64,000 nt of DNA from Paenibacillus hunanensis. Lineage in GTDB: Bacteria > Bacillota > Bacilli > Paenibacillales > Paenibacillaceae. Under the pieces are notes generated by a model. That model was given only the letters and a program-made list of their open reading frames with translations, did not search any database and was not told where the DNA came from. Every line of letters begins with the position of its first letter. Position 1 is the stretch's first letter. The stretch covers positions 186,001 through 250,000 of the forward strand of contig NZ_BMMB01000004.1 of the NCBI RefSeq assembly GCF_014645615.1. Reading direction: 5' to 3'. Both the position numbers and the translations under genes were made by a program. Below, in pieces: positions 1 through 9,121 of this stretch.

Positions 1-1
1 A

Positions 2-337
2 TCTCGTCCTGCGGATGTCGCGGCACTAATCAAGCCACAATTCGAGGCTGGACGTGAAAAAGTAGGGAAAACAGGCGTCGTGCGCGATCCAAAGGTTCAC
101 CAGGAGGTACTGGAGCATGTGCTTGGCTTCGCAAAGGAGATCGGGTATGAACTGCGTGGACTCACCTTTTCACCAATTACAGGTGGAGAAGGCAATATCG
201 AGTTCCTGGCGCACTGGCATTTACCTGCCGAGGGTGAAGTACTGGAGCCGATCCCTGAACTGGCTGATTTAAGCGAGCTGGCTGCACGAACCGCGGCTGA
301 AGCGTCACATCGTTTTCGTGGTGGTACAGCTAAGTAG
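2..337 (+). CDS. tlyA: TlyA-family 2'-O-ribose rRNA methyltransferase, C-terminal part
   Basis: Only the last 111 codons are in the window; the gene begins upstream of base 1. The visible part reads in frame from base 2 and contains the family tail 'KPQFEAGREKVGKTGVVRD' and then 'GLTFSPITGGEGNIEFL', typical of the end of the SAM-dependent methyltransferase fold of TlyA/YqxC proteins. These proteins methylate rRNA 2'-hydroxyls (also annotated as hemolysin-like). In Bacillales tlyA precedes argR/ahrC and recN, and the same order follows here, which supports the call. The N-terminal S4 RNA-binding domain cannot be seen. Confidence 0.9.
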   Translation, partial: SRPADVAALIKPQFEAGREKVGKTGVVRDPKVHQEVLEHVLGFAKEIGYELRGLTFSPITGGEGNIEFLAHWHLPAEGEVLEPIPELADLSELAARTAAEASHRFRGGTAK

Positions 338-515
338 TGATGAAAGCTACAGCATATAATAAAACTTATGATGTGATATTGTATCGGGTCGATATGACGT
401 ACGGTTAGACGTGGTATAAAGCGACGTAGAATAGTACATCGTACAATACGCCGCCTAAAATGATGATGTTAATATCCATTACAATGATAATGAGAGCATG
501 TGCAAGCGATACGAG

Positions 516-559
516 AAAAGACCTGCACTGGCAGCGTTGCAGCCTGCCGCAGGTCTTTT
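516..559. terminator. Intrinsic terminator, probably bidirectional, after tlyA
   Basis: The arms AAAAGACCTGC (516-526) and GCAGGTCTTTT (549-559) are perfectly complementary, giving an A-run on one side and a T-run on the other. It lies about 180 bases after the tlyA stop and before the argR promoter, so it separates the two transcription units. Bases 338-515 hold nothing recognisable. Confidence 0.7.
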
Positions 560-644
560 GGCTTGTATAGAGCTGAATGTATAGCTGGCAATGATGTGGT
601 ACACCCGATCGCAATGAATTTTCGATCAAAACTCAATTTGGCTA

Positions 645-688
645 TTGATTTACGAACAGATATTCCTATATAATGAGAACGAACGTTC
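645..688 (+). promoter_or_regulatory. Sigma-A promoter with overlapping LexA-like box, upstream of argR
   Basis: TTGATT (645-650) and TATAAT (669-674) are spaced by 18 bases. Directly after the -10 box lies GAACGAACGTTC (677-688), which fits the GAAC-N4-GTTC core of the Bacillus LexA (DinR) operator; the outer flanks are A and C rather than the preferred C and G. The position over the start site would suit repression. The transcript would run through about 260 bases of leader into argR and on toward recN. LexA control is an inference. Confidence 0.45.
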
Positions 689-831
689 CTCCTGTCTGGC
701 TCATCCAGTCAGCGTTTGGACTCTTCCGTTCTTGGTGTTACAATAGGGTAATGTGCGATGCCACGTTGATGATCGATAGCAAAGCAGGTTATTTTCCAAT
801 TTTCAAGGTCGAAAAGGAATATACCTGCATA

Positions 832-850
832 ATAACGAATAATTATAGAG
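832..850 (+). promoter_or_regulatory. Possible ARG-box-like half site near argR
   Basis: The stretch around GAATAATTAT (837-846) resembles one arm and the AT-rich centre of the ArgR/AhrC operator (consensus TNTGAATWWWWATTCANW), but the second arm does not match. Autoregulation of argR would make a site here plausible. Weak evidence. Confidence 0.2.
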
Positions 851-940
851 TCTGTTCTATACGAACAGCTGATATTATCTATTCGCCACAGCGATCATTT
901 GCATGATTATGATAGAGCATACTACCAAGCGGAGGTCTTT

Positions 941-1390
941 ATGAAGGGACAGCGACATATTAAAATTCGAGAAATTATTACACATCAGGATATTGAAACC
1001 CAGGACGATCTGGTTGAAGCATTGCGTCAAGCAGGCTTCCAGGTAACGCAGGCAACGGTATCCCGGGATATCAAAGAACTTTTACTGATTAAAATTCCGA
1101 CAGATGACGGAAGATATAAATATTCCTTGCCAACCGATCAACGCTACAATCCAGTGCAAAAGCTGAAGCGTGCACTGGTGGACAATTTTCTACAGATCGA
1201 TTTTACAAACAATCTGGTTGTGATGAAGTGCCTTCCGGGTACAGCCAATTCCATTGCTTCACTCGTGGATAGTATGGAATGGCCGCAAATTATGGGTACG
1301 ATATCGGGTGACGATACGATGCTGATCATTTGCCGTACGGAGAGCGATAGCCAGAAAGTAATCGAACAGATTATGGGCTTTATTTCCTGA
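941..1390 (+). CDS. argR: Arginine repressor ArgR/AhrC
   Basis: This 149-residue protein has the usual ArgR length. Residues 1-70 form the winged helix-turn-helix with the conserved Ser41-Arg42 ('[10 protein letters not shown]'), and the C-terminal half holds the oligomerisation and arginine-binding motifs 'GTANSIASL' and 'TISGDDT'. In the family the hexamer represses arginine biosynthesis genes and activates catabolic ones when arginine is bound. The ATG at 941 is preferred because it follows GGAGG (931-935) and gives the standard family start '[13 protein letters not shown]'; an in-frame ATG at 899 has no good binding site. It lies between tlyA and recN as in B. subtilis. Confidence 0.95.
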   Translation: MKGQRHIKIREIITHQDIETQDDLVEALRQAGFQVTQATVSRDIKELLLIKIPTDDGRYKYSLPTDQRYNPVQKLKRALVDNFLQIDFTNNLVVMKCLPGTANSIASLVDSMEWPQIMGTISGDDTMLIICRTESDSQKVIEQIMGFIS

Positions 1391-1532
1391 GATAGAGGAT
1401 AAGCTCCTTCTGTTGTGATCGTAACGTCGATACAGCCAAGACTTATTCTGGTGTTAGCTGACTGTAGAGCTTGTGTCCGGTTTCGTTTGAAGCGGGGTCA
1501 AACAGTCTTTTATACGAGAAGGAGTGAGCTCC

Positions 1533-3275
1533 ATGCTAGTTATGCTGAGCATCAAAAACCTGGCTGTTATTGAAGAAATCGACGTTTACTTTCACAAAGG
1601 ATTCCATGTACTGAGCGGTGAAACCGGTGCAGGTAAATCCATCATCATAGATGCGCTCGGTCTGATTGCAGGCGGAAGAAGCTCAGCGGAGATTGTCCGC
1701 TACGGTTGTGACAAATCGGAGATGGAAGCTCTGTTCGAGCTGCGTTCCACTCACCCGGTCTGGTCAACACTTGCACGATTGGGGATTCAGGGCACAGCAG
1801 AGGAGCATCTGGTTATTCGCCGCGAGGTAACGAGCAGCGGTAAAAGCACTGCGCGGATTAACGGCCAACTGGTGAATCTGTCTATGCTACGTGAAGTAGG
1901 CGAACAGCTCGTCAACATTCATGGTCAGCACGAGCACCAATCATTAATGAAGCCAGAGCGCCATCTAGGCTTGCTAGATACATTTGCCGATGTAAAAATC
2001 GGTCCGGTTAAGCTGAAATACAATGAGCAATATAGCAGCTACATCAAGATCGAGCGTGAGCTGCGTGAATTACAGGAAAATAGCCAGAAGACGTATCAGA
2101 TGATGGATTTGTATCGTTTTCAGCTGGAAGAGATTGCGGCTGCTAACCTGCAACCAGGTGAGGATGAGGCGCTGGAAGAAGAGCGTCTGCGGCTGTCACA
2201 TAGTGAGAAAATGATGGAAGCGGTAGCCGGTGGCTATCACAACCTGAATGGTGAAGGCACGATGGGTGCAATCAGCGTGGCCATGTCCCGTCTGAGCGAT
2301 ATCTCTCGCTATGATTCCAAAAATCTCGATCCTTTAGTCGAACAATTGCAATCGGCTTATTATCAGCTGGAGGATGTCGTCTATCAGCTGCGTAGTTATC
2401 AGGAAAACATCGAATTCAATCCAGGTCGACTGGAAGAAGTAGAATCCCGTCTCAACATGATCTCTGGCTTACGCCGTAAATATGGAGAAAATGTAGAGCA
2501 GATTATCGCGTATTATGAGAAGATCCAGCGCGAGACAGATCTGCTGGAAAACAAAGATGAGCATTTGCTCAAGCTGGAAGCGAAACGGGATAAGCTTCGT
2601 GATCAGCTACTGGAAACAGGAGAACGACTGAGCAAGCTGCGTCGTGAAGCAGCCGGTGAGTTGTCCAAGCAAGTTGAAGCTGAACTCAAGGACTTGCAAA
2701 TGCAGCGTACATCGCTGCAAGTCAAGATTGATTATATTGCTGATCCGAATGGTATTGAGTGGAATGATCGCCGCATTCGGATTACCCGTCAAGGGATTGA
2801 TACGGCAGAATTCCTGATCTCGCCTAACCCGGGTGAGCCGCTGCGTCCAATGGGCAAAATCGCCTCCGGTGGTGAGCTGTCACGTATTATGCTTGCACTG
2901 AAAAGCATCTTTGCTCGTCATGAGCAGGTACCTGTACTTGTATTTGACGAGGTGGATACTGGTGTCAGCGGACGAGCAGCTCAATCGATCGCAGAGAAGC
3001 TGTTCAAGCTGTCTTCGGAATGTCAGGTATTCTCTATTACTCACTTGCCGCAAGTCGCATGTATGGCAGATCATCAGTATTTGATCGAAAAGCAGATCGT
3101 TGGCGACCGTACAGCCACTCATGTTGTATCTCTGCATGAGGATGGTCGTGTGGACGAGCTGGCGCGTATGCTGGGTGGCGTTGAGATTACCGAGAAAACG
3201 AATCATCATGCGCTGGAAATGCTCAAGCTAGCAGAAGCACGTAAGGATGGCGGCTCCGCCTATGCGGTGCACTAG
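1533..3275 (+). CDS. recN: DNA repair protein RecN
   Basis: This 580-residue SMC-like ATPase acts in double-strand break repair. The Walker A motif GETGAGKS is at residues 29-36, a long coiled-coil middle region spans roughly 150-380, and the ABC signature 'SGGELSRIMLALK' (about 445), Walker B 'PVLVFDEVDTGVSG' (about 466) and 'SITHLPQVA' H-loop follow. The ATG at 1533 is chosen because AAGGAG (1519-1524) lies eight bases upstream; the in-frame GTG at 1524 overlaps that site. It is 142 bases after argR and may be read through from the argR promoter, which carries a LexA-like box. In B. subtilis spoIVB follows; here it does not. Confidence 0.95.
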   Translation: MLVMLSIKNLAVIEEIDVYFHKGFHVLSGETGAGKSIIIDALGLIAGGRSSAEIVRYGCDKSEMEALFELRSTHPVWSTLARLGIQGTAEEHLVIRREVTSSGKSTARINGQLVNLSMLREVGEQLVNIHGQHEHQSLMKPERHLGLLDTFADVKIGPVKLKYNEQYSSYIKIERELRELQENSQKTYQMMDLYRFQLEEIAAANLQPGEDEALEEERLRLSHSEKMMEAVAGGYHNLNGEGTMGAISVAMSRLSDISRYDSKNLDPLVEQLQSAYYQLEDVVYQLRSYQENIEFNPGRLEEVESRLNMISGLRRKYGENVEQIIAYYEKIQRETDLLENKDEHLLKLEAKRDKLRDQLLETGERLSKLRREAAGELSKQVEAELKDLQMQRTSLQVKIDYIADPNGIEWNDRRIRITRQGIDTAEFLISPNPGEPLRPMGKIASGGELSRIMLALKSIFARHEQVPVLVFDEVDTGVSGRAAQSIAEKLFKLSSECQVFSITHLPQVACMADHQYLIEKQIVGDRTATHVVSLHEDGRVDELARMLGGVEITEKTNHHALEMLKLAEARKDGGSAYAVH

Positions 3276-3447
3276 GCTTATAAGCTTGAGTTGGTTAGCG
3301 ACAGAGCATAACGATAAGGTTATGATTCGGTGAATCAGCGACAATCAAGTTGAACTATGATGGATCGTATAGAGAAACACTCTTTGGGAAGCCTGCCTCT
3401 AATGGTAAAGCTTCCCATTTTAATTAGAATTACATAAAGTCATAATT

Positions 3448-3567
3448 GACACGGACACGGACACGGACACGGACACGGACACGGACACGGACACGGACAC
3501 GGACACGGACACGGACACGGACACGGACACGGACACGGACACGGACACGGACACGGACACGGACACG
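3448..3567 (+). repeat. Perfect hexanucleotide tandem repeat, 20 copies of GACACG
   Basis: Bases 3448-3567 are exactly 120 bases of uninterrupted GACACG. The tract lies between recN and spo0A, the slot that holds spoIVB in Bacillales. It contains no plausible gene. Perfect identity between copies suggests recent slippage or an unstable tract; assembly copy number is uncertain. The rest of 3276-3735 holds no gene; a short direct repeat containing 'catatacattaccaaag' occurs around 3640-3680. Confidence 0.95.
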
Positions 3568-3736
3568 ATTATAGGTATGAGTATCGAATTGAGTATACAA
3601 TCAGCGATAGGCAGCCGTACTTACGTATATACACTACTCAAGCATATACATTACCAAAGCATATACATTACCAAAGCATCTGCTGTCTTTTTATCGCACA
3701 TAGGATAGAAAAATTGGGAAATTTATGAGATTTTTG

Positions 3737-3774
3737 TTTTCGACAGCAGGTTTTAGGTCTTTTATGTCGAATGA
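3737..3774 (+). promoter_or_regulatory. Sigma-H type promoter with two Spo0A boxes upstream of spo0A
   Basis: GCAGGTTTT (3746-3754) and GTCGAATGA (3766-3774) match the sigma-H consensus RnAGGAwWW-N11/12-RnnGAATww with an 11-base spacer and one mismatch. Two 0A boxes are present: TTCGACA (3739-3745, reverse orientation of TGTCGAA) and TGTCGAA (3765-3771). This is the architecture of the B. subtilis Ps promoter of spo0A, where Spo0A~P controls its own gene. The start site would leave a leader of about 225 bases. Confidence 0.65.
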
Positions 3775-4010
3775 TATTATAATGTGAAGAGTATGCCCCA
3801 AAATGGATACACGATCGATTGATAAAACGTCTAGCTTTAGACATGCGCTATGTAATGATATAGCTTCATTCACAGCCTCGGCTGCATGCACAACGCGATA
3901 TCATAGCCAATCGATCGCAGAATCGTACAATCGTACAAATGCAGAACCATTGTCATAAAATGGATGCGACACAGCAGGAGAGCTTGACCAAAATGAAGGA
4001 GGAATATCCA

Positions 4011-4835
4011 TTGTCAACTATTCAAGTATTGCTAGCAGACGATAATCGTGAGTTTACGAATATGCTGGCTGATTATATTTCCAATCAGCAGGACATGGAA
4101 GTGGTAGGGATTGCATTTAATGGTGAGGAAGTATTGAAAACGATGGAAAGCTTGCCAGAGCTTCCAGATGTACTTATTCTGGACATCATCATGCCTCATC
4201 TGGACGGCCTAGGTGTACTCGAGCGTCTGCGTGATATGAATCTGACACCATCACCGAAGATCATTATGCTAACGGCATTTGGTCAGGAAAATATTACACA
4301 GCGTGCGGTACAGTTGGGGGCTTCGTACTATATTTTGAAGCCATTTGATATGGAAGTGCTCGTTAATCGTGTTCGCCAGCTGGTAGGTACGAATGCAGCG
4401 ATTAGCAGCAATGGCGGTGGTTCTGTCAACATGAGCAACGCGATGAGCAAACCAGCAGCTGCGATGCCGGCAAAAGGTCGCAATCTGGATGCAAGCATTA
4501 CGGCGATCATTCATGAGATTGGTGTACCCGCTCATATTAAAGGATATCAATATTTGCGTGAAGCGATCACAATGGTGTATAACAATATCGAAATTTTGGG
4601 ATCGATTACAAAAACGCTGTATCCAGCGATCGCAGAAAAGTTCAAAACGACACCTTCGCGTGTAGAGCGTGCAATTCGTCACGCCATTGAGGTTGCCTGG
4701 ACACGTGGGAATATCGATTCCATTAGCCATCTGTTTGGATATACGATCAATATTAGTAAGTCCAAGCCAACCAATAGTGAATTTATCGCGATGGTAGCAG
4801 ACAAGCTGCGTATCGAGCACAAGGTTTCGAACTAA
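4011..4835 (+). CDS. spo0A: Response regulator Spo0A
   Basis: This 274-residue protein is the phosphorelay master regulator. The receiver domain begins '[14 protein letters not shown]' with the acidic pocket, the phosphoacceptor is Asp58 in '[12 protein letters not shown]', and the Thr/Lys switch residues follow in 'MLTAFG' and 'YYILKPFD'. After a linker, the Spo0A C-terminal DNA-binding domain runs from about residue 160, with recognition helix region '[17 protein letters not shown]'. The start is taken as TTG 4011 because AAGGAGG (3996-4002) lies eight bases upstream and the length then equals the family; ATG codons at 3939 and 3993 would add an unconserved leader. Promoter features argue that it is still under sporulation-type control although neighbouring sporulation genes are absent. 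Confidence 0.95.
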   Translation: MSTIQVLLADDNREFTNMLADYISNQQDMEVVGIAFNGEEVLKTMESLPELPDVLILDIIMPHLDGLGVLERLRDMNLTPSPKIIMLTAFGQENITQRAVQLGASYYILKPFDMEVLVNRVRQLVGTNAAISSNGGGSVNMSNAMSKPAAAMPAKGRNLDASITAIIHEIGVPAHIKGYQYLREAITMVYNNIEILGSITKTLYPAIAEKFKTTPSRVERAIRHAIEVAWTRGNIDSISHLFGYTINISKSKPTNSEFIAMVADKLRIEHKVSN

Positions 4836-5244
4836 TACAGCGCTTATTCGTTGTGATGTCTATTTACGAATGGAGCAAATCGCTTAAAATAGCTTACTCT
4901 ACTACATCATGCGCGTAGTATACCAAGTACAAGCAGTATAGAAGAATAGCGCATACAACATAACACAGACATAGCTCAGTATTGTGCATGGAATAAGTAG
5001 CAGCTAAATTAAGCAGATATAAACACTGTGTACTATGATCTAATTTCATCTCCTGTAAGTAATGGTGTCTAACTTGTCGCCAATCTAATCTATATTTACC
5101 TAAAGAAATGAAGAGCAGCTTACACTCGATATGAAGAGGAAGGCTGCTCTTTTTCCTCTAGTTGAATAGAGGTGCAATATAGTAATATAGACATAGATTC
5201 TAATTTATTTATTAAAAATCATATTTTACTAAGGAGAGGAAAGT
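4836..5244 (+). other. Intergenic region after spo0A
   Basis: About 400 AT-rich bases without a supported gene. The only clear element is the hairpin at 5111-5154. The sequence from 5190 to 5240 is very AT-rich and contains the binding site AAGGAGAGG for the next gene; no confident promoter pair was identified. Confidence 0.5.
5111..5154 (+). terminator. Intrinsic terminator downstream of spo0A
   Basis: AAGAGCAGC (5111-5119) pairs with GCTGCTCTT (5143-5151) and is followed by further T residues. It is about 275 bases after the spo0A stop and 90 bases before the next gene. Confidence 0.65.
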
Positions 5245-5856
5245 ATGGAAGGCTTTCAGGGATATTCACCACCAGAGCCGCCAAAGCCAGCACCGACTAA
5301 AATGAGCGTAATGGCATTGGTGGCACTTATTTTAGCTGGTCTCGGTATACTCGGATGTATGGTGCTCACGGTCTGGAACATCGCACTCAATGTACAGGTT
5401 TCTGACCTGCAACAGGCAAATGCGGCATTACAGCGTAAAACGAGCGATCTGGCAGATCAGCATACCAACGTTGAGCATGAGCAATCTATTATTAAGCAGG
5501 TAGCCGTGTTCAATTATCTGTCCCATAGCATAGAGGAAGCAGTAGTAACCGATGACTTTATTGTGGATAAGATCACATTCACGCCGACAGGTGATGGAGA
5601 GCTGAAGAGCGTACTGATCGATGTGGAAAATCAACCGGATATCGATCTGGATTACAATGGAGATGGCACCTACAATGTATCCAAAACTCAGCTACGTGCC
5701 AAGGCGGTGAAGCTTATTCAAGCCGCAGAGGATTATTATGGCTCGGATAATGAAGCACCCGAATGGACAGAATCGACATTAGTCACTTTGACCGTCAAAA
5801 ATTATGATATTGGTGATTATGCGGATGGTAAGTTTTTATTTGTAGATGAGTATTGA
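5245..5856 (+). CDS. Membrane-anchored protein of unknown function
   Basis: The family is not recognised. The 203-residue product has a short proline-rich cytoplasmic N-terminus ('PPEPPKPAPTK'), one strongly hydrophobic segment at about residues 21-46, and then a probable coiled coil ('VSDLQQANAALQRKTSDLADQ') at about 50-90. The rest is acidic and probably folded outside the membrane, ending near 'YADGKFLFVDEY'. The ATG follows a good AAGGAGAGG site. It is followed after 133 bases by another membrane-anchored protein on the same strand, so the two may work in the envelope together; this is inference. Confidence 0.7.
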   Translation: MEGFQGYSPPEPPKPAPTKMSVMALVALILAGLGILGCMVLTVWNIALNVQVSDLQQANAALQRKTSDLADQHTNVEHEQSIIKQVAVFNYLSHSIEEAVVTDDFIVDKITFTPTGDGELKSVLIDVENQPDIDLDYNGDGTYNVSKTQLRAKAVKLIQAAEDYYGSDNEAPEWTESTLVTLTVKNYDIGDYADGKFLFVDEY

Positions 5857-5989
5857 TCATGATGCTTGATCGCTTGCTGATAAATCGTAAATCGATGTTC
5901 AATGGTTGATAGATGATAAAGCGACATACAATCACTGGATGTCCCATCAGGACAAGGCATTGTAAGTATATGTTGAAGGAGGCGCGTTT

Positions 5990-7204
5990 TTGAAAAAATC
6001 GCTTGTCTATGCAGCGTTGCTAGTCGTTAGTAGTAGTATGATAGGGTGGATCGCATATCCAGTTGTAGCTCATGCGATGGTAGACCAGGCTGGTGTAGCC
6101 ATAGAGAATAGCAGGGTTCCGATCCTCAAGCAGATAGCTGTATCTTCTGATCACAATCATGATTCCAATCAAATCGTATCCGCCGAATATGCAGCACGTA
6201 CAGACTTACATAATTCACAGATGTCATTGCGGACAGACACCAAGCGACCATCTGTAAAACAAACGAGCACGCCCAACCTGGTTCTGGCATCAGCTTTAAC
6301 TCCAACGATGAATTCGTTATCAGCTAATCACGATAAAAGCTCAGCAGTCGAGGTGACTGATCAGATCGCTCTGGGCGATATTGCCAGCTTTCATTTTCCA
6401 AGTAATCATCAAATGAGCTTTGTTGAGCCAAAAGCGACACAGGAGCTACTCCAGAAGCAATATACTGGAGACTTGATTACTGGACAGATTCTCGGAAGCT
6501 TGCTTGATCGTCAGGACAATGCATGGATCATTCTGATGTATACTGAGGACGGTCATATTCTCGATTATGATCATGATCAGATCGATGCACAGCGTATATT
6601 GGCTAACTATCAAAATAACCTGCAACAGCAAAATGCGAATAACAAGGAAGCACCTAACCTTCAAGTGTTAGGCTGGGGCGAGGAGCCGAGCTATAATGCC
6701 ACCACACATACGTTGACCTGGTATCTAAAATTAAAAGAGTCGACGAAGGATAATCTAGTCAATTATAATGCCCGTATGTTGACCAGAACGGGATATCTTT
6801 CGGCGATTCTCGTAAGTAGCGATGCGACTTTCCAGCAGGATCGTACTGCATTCCAGCAGGATGTATTACCTAATATCGATATTCATCAGCAGTCGGCGTA
6901 TAGCGCTTATGATGAGCAGACAGATAAGGATTCCAAGTTGACTTTAGAAGGCTTAATTTTGATAGGAGCAGGTACACAAGCTGCAAAGCAATATGGTACG
7001 TTTTCCATCGTAAATAAGCTGTGGTTTATCGTCGTGCCGATCGCGGGCTTGATTTACTGGAATCATCGTAATCGTTCTCGGCGCGAGCAAGAGCATGCTA
7101 AGGAACTGGAAGCAATTATGTATGCGGATCATCAAAGTAATGAGCTACCGATGCGTAGACGTCCTGTGGTGTCTCCTGACCAGACCGATTCGGATTCCAA
7201 ATAA
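5990..7204 (+). CDS. DUF2167-family membrane-anchored protein
   Basis: The 404-residue product starts with a signal peptide or anchor (residues 1-29, ending 'PVVAHA') and has a hydrophobic segment near residues 342-358 followed by a basic tail ('NHRNRSRREQE'). The middle matches the pattern of DUF2167 proteins: 'WIILMYTEDGHILDYDHDQIDAQRIL' region, 'VLGWGEEPSYNATTHTLTW', 'NYNARMLTRTGYLSAILV', and the Gly-rich 'GLILIGAG'. Function in this family is unknown. The start is TTG 5990, seven bases after AAGGAGG (5976-5982). Residues 60-125 are low-complexity and Ser/Thr rich, an insertion relative to the core family. Confidence 0.75.
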   Translation: MKKSLVYAALLVVSSSMIGWIAYPVVAHAMVDQAGVAIENSRVPILKQIAVSSDHNHDSNQIVSAEYAARTDLHNSQMSLRTDTKRPSVKQTSTPNLVLASALTPTMNSLSANHDKSSAVEVTDQIALGDIASFHFPSNHQMSFVEPKATQELLQKQYTGDLITGQILGSLLDRQDNAWIILMYTEDGHILDYDHDQIDAQRILANYQNNLQQQNANNKEAPNLQVLGWGEEPSYNATTHTLTWYLKLKESTKDNLVNYNARMLTRTGYLSAILVSSDATFQQDRTAFQQDVLPNIDIHQQSAYSAYDEQTDKDSKLTLEGLILIGAGTQAAKQYGTFSIVNKLWFIVVPIAGLIYWNHRNRSRREQEHAKELEAIMYADHQSNELPMRRRPVVSPDQTDSDSK

Positions 7205-7560
7205 TCAATCATCATCAATCGAACAACAGTCATATAGTATATACAAATGTAATTTATTCCGTAATGAAAGTAATCACCTTATTATTCTTAATATTACTAT
7301 CATGGTCTGTCTTGCATCGTCAATAAACCATCCATTCAGTTCGCGTTATGCATCAATATCCCAAAAACAGTATAATGAAAATGGTATGTCAAAAGTCTAT
7401 TGTCGGGATCAATAGCTAGAATGTACACGGATGCGATTCAGAAGAAATAGCTTGTGAATGATATCTACAATGATAATGCTGAATGCAATAGGCTTACGAC
7501 CGCAAAGTATAGTAAAATGAATCGTAATCACATCATACTGGAATGAGGGAGGGATCACAG
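7205..7560 (+). other. Intergenic region before the 34-residue membrane peptide
   Basis: About 350 AT-rich bases. Short open frames exist but none has a convincing start or composition. No terminator hairpin with a T-run was found directly after 7204, so transcription from the DUF2167 gene could continue into the small gene at 7561. Confidence 0.4.
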
Positions 7561-7665
7561 ATGGAGAAAACAAATGCATGGGTATTCGTGCTGGTTACAT
7601 ACGTTGTAGCAGTGGCACTCTTCCTCGGAATGTGGAAAGTAAGCGATCTGCTATTTTTCCGTTAA
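7561..7665 (+). CDS. Small single-span membrane peptide (34 residues)
   Basis: The start ATG is preceded by GAGGGAGGG at a suitable distance. The product 'MEKTNAWVFVLVTYVVAVAL' continues with 'FLGMWKVSDLLFFR' and is almost entirely one transmembrane helix with charged residues at both ends. Such short, stand-alone membrane peptides are often missed by gene callers. No function can be named; the strong binding site and clean helix are the evidence that it is real. Confidence 0.6.
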   Translation: MEKTNAWVFVLVTYVVAVALFLGMWKVSDLLFFR

Positions 7666-7983
7666 ATATCATCAGCAATCCTGCTCTAAGCTGTCTGCTC
7701 TAACTTGACGGTTGAAGCAGCATGGAATGAATCAATAAGGCTACCTGTGTAAGATCCGCATCTTCCTATTGCAGATGAGGCAGGAAGTACAATCGGGATC
7801 ACGAGTGCGATGCTGCGAATCGTAACAGTGCTGCTGATAGGATCAAGCTAATCGGAATACAAAGCACAATACACAGAAAAAAGGCTGGAACATAGCGTTC
7901 CAGCTTTTTTCTATTTCGATCGCTATACAGCAGTATGCACAATGACTGCATAAACTTAGATACAACGAAATGCCACCATCCTA
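7666..7983. other. Convergent intergenic region
   Basis: The region between the small peptide gene and the convergent AraC gene holds only a strong bidirectional terminator (7876-7912). No other gene is supported. Confidence 0.5.
7876..7912. terminator. Bidirectional intrinsic terminator
   Basis: GAAAAAAGGCTGGAA pairs with TTCCAGCTTTTTTC around the loop CATAGCG. A-run and T-run on both sides suit termination of the plus-strand peptide gene and the minus-strand AraC gene. Confidence 0.85.
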
Positions 7984-8850
7984 TCATGTCCATTCTTTAC
8001 GATATGCAAGTGGCGTGCATTCCACCCGTGCCTTGAACAGATTAATAAAATGAGACACATTGTAAATGCCGACCTCACTTGCAATCTGCTGAATACTTTT
8101 ATCCGAATAACGAAGCATATGCTTGGCGGTATTGATTCGAATATTGATCAAATATTCAATAGGCGGCAATCCGATATGCTGCTTAAAATCACGGCTCAGC
8201 TGAAATTTGTTCACAGCATACTTTTTCGCCAGATCATCGAGCGTGATCGGCTCGGTATAATGCTCCTCCAAGTATTGCTGCAAATCCAGCACTGGAGCCG
8301 GAATGCGTCCATGCTTATCGCCTGCATACACCGATTGTAATAAAATATCGGTTAACAGCTGTACGATTAGCTGAGAACTGATCAGCTCGGTTTTGTTACT
8401 ACGCGGCGTTTGAATATTCAGTAGGCGTTGCATCAGCCCGGGAATGGCAGAATACTCATTTACATGGCAAACAGGCAACTGGCGCTGACTGAACGGTGCA
8501 TAATAACCCTCCATTGCTTCCCCGCGAATATGAAGCCACAGAAATTCCCATTCTTCCTCACGTACGGCTTCATACCGATGGTAATCCATGCAATGGATGA
8601 AGAACAGATCGCCGCGTCCGAGTGCGTAATCCGTATCGCCATAACGCAGCTTTCCACGACCAGATTGTGTATACAAAATGAGATACGAATTCAAATGCTC
8701 GTGCGCTGTAGCATAAGGAAAGGCAGTTTTGAAATGGCCGATCTCCTGTACAAAAAAATAAAAAGCCTGTGCAGTAGAAGATGGCGTTAAAATGAGGCGA
8801 ATTGAATCTTCGGTTTGTATATGCGAAGCTTTCTCCCAGTAGCTCGTCAT
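7984..8850 (-). CDS. AraC-family transcriptional regulator with cupin-like sensor domain
   Basis: The 288-residue protein has an N-terminal AraC-type sensing barrel (about residues 30-135, including 'RYGDTDYALGRGDLFFIHCM') and a C-terminal double helix-turn-helix (about 185-285) with the signature 'DKSIQQIASEVGIYNVSHF' and 'FKARVECTPLAYRKEW'. Such regulators usually sense a sugar or small ligand and activate nearby carbohydrate genes. The start ATG follows AGGAGGAAG on the minus strand. The nearest genes are not sugar genes; the polysaccharide cluster begins 3.8 kb away on the other strand, so its target is not evident. Confidence 0.9.
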   Translation of the reverse strand: MTSYWEKASHIQTEDSIRLILTPSSTAQAFYFFVQEIGHFKTAFPYATAHEHLNSYLILYTQSGRGKLRYGDTDYALGRGDLFFIHCMDYHRYEAVREEEWEFLWLHIRGEAMEGYYAPFSQRQLPVCHVNEYSAIPGLMQRLLNIQTPRSNKTELISSQLIVQLLTDILLQSVYAGDKHGRIPAPVLDLQQYLEEHYTEPITLDDLAKKYAVNKFQLSRDFKQHIGLPPIEYLINIRINTAKHMLRYSDKSIQQIASEVGIYNVSHFINLFKARVECTPLAYRKEWT

Positions 8851-9095
8851 GTAGCTCTTCCTCCTGCATAGGTAGCGTTAAATTGCATTTCATTCCGGTT
8901 CACTACGCGATAGATATGGCATGAATCAGGGATGAAGTTTAAATTGCAGGTCATATCAGAATAATTGCGAATACTGGAAAACAGATTAAAGATCGATGTG
9001 GAATCCCGAATCAGGGATGATACGTATCTGACGGTATGCGGAATGATAATTAAATTGTAAGCGTTATCTTTCAATTAATCAATACAAGACAAAGT

Positions 9096-9121
9096 AAAAA
9101 GGCCACCCGCAGGTGACCTTT
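9096..9121 (-). terminator. Intrinsic terminator (minus strand)
   Basis: On the minus strand AAAGGTCACC pairs with GGGTGGCCTTT with one G-U pair and is followed by a run of five T. It ends the candidate structured RNA upstream. Confidence 0.7.

Noticed and set aside
673..906. A 77-codon frame before argR
   Set aside because: It starts inside the -10 promoter box, has no binding site and no recognisable composition.
3448..3567. Possible CRISPR array
   Set aside because: The units are six bases long and contiguous, with no spacers; it is a simple tandem repeat.
4269..4820. A 183-codon minus-strand frame within spo0A
   Set aside because: Shadow of the Spo0A gene.
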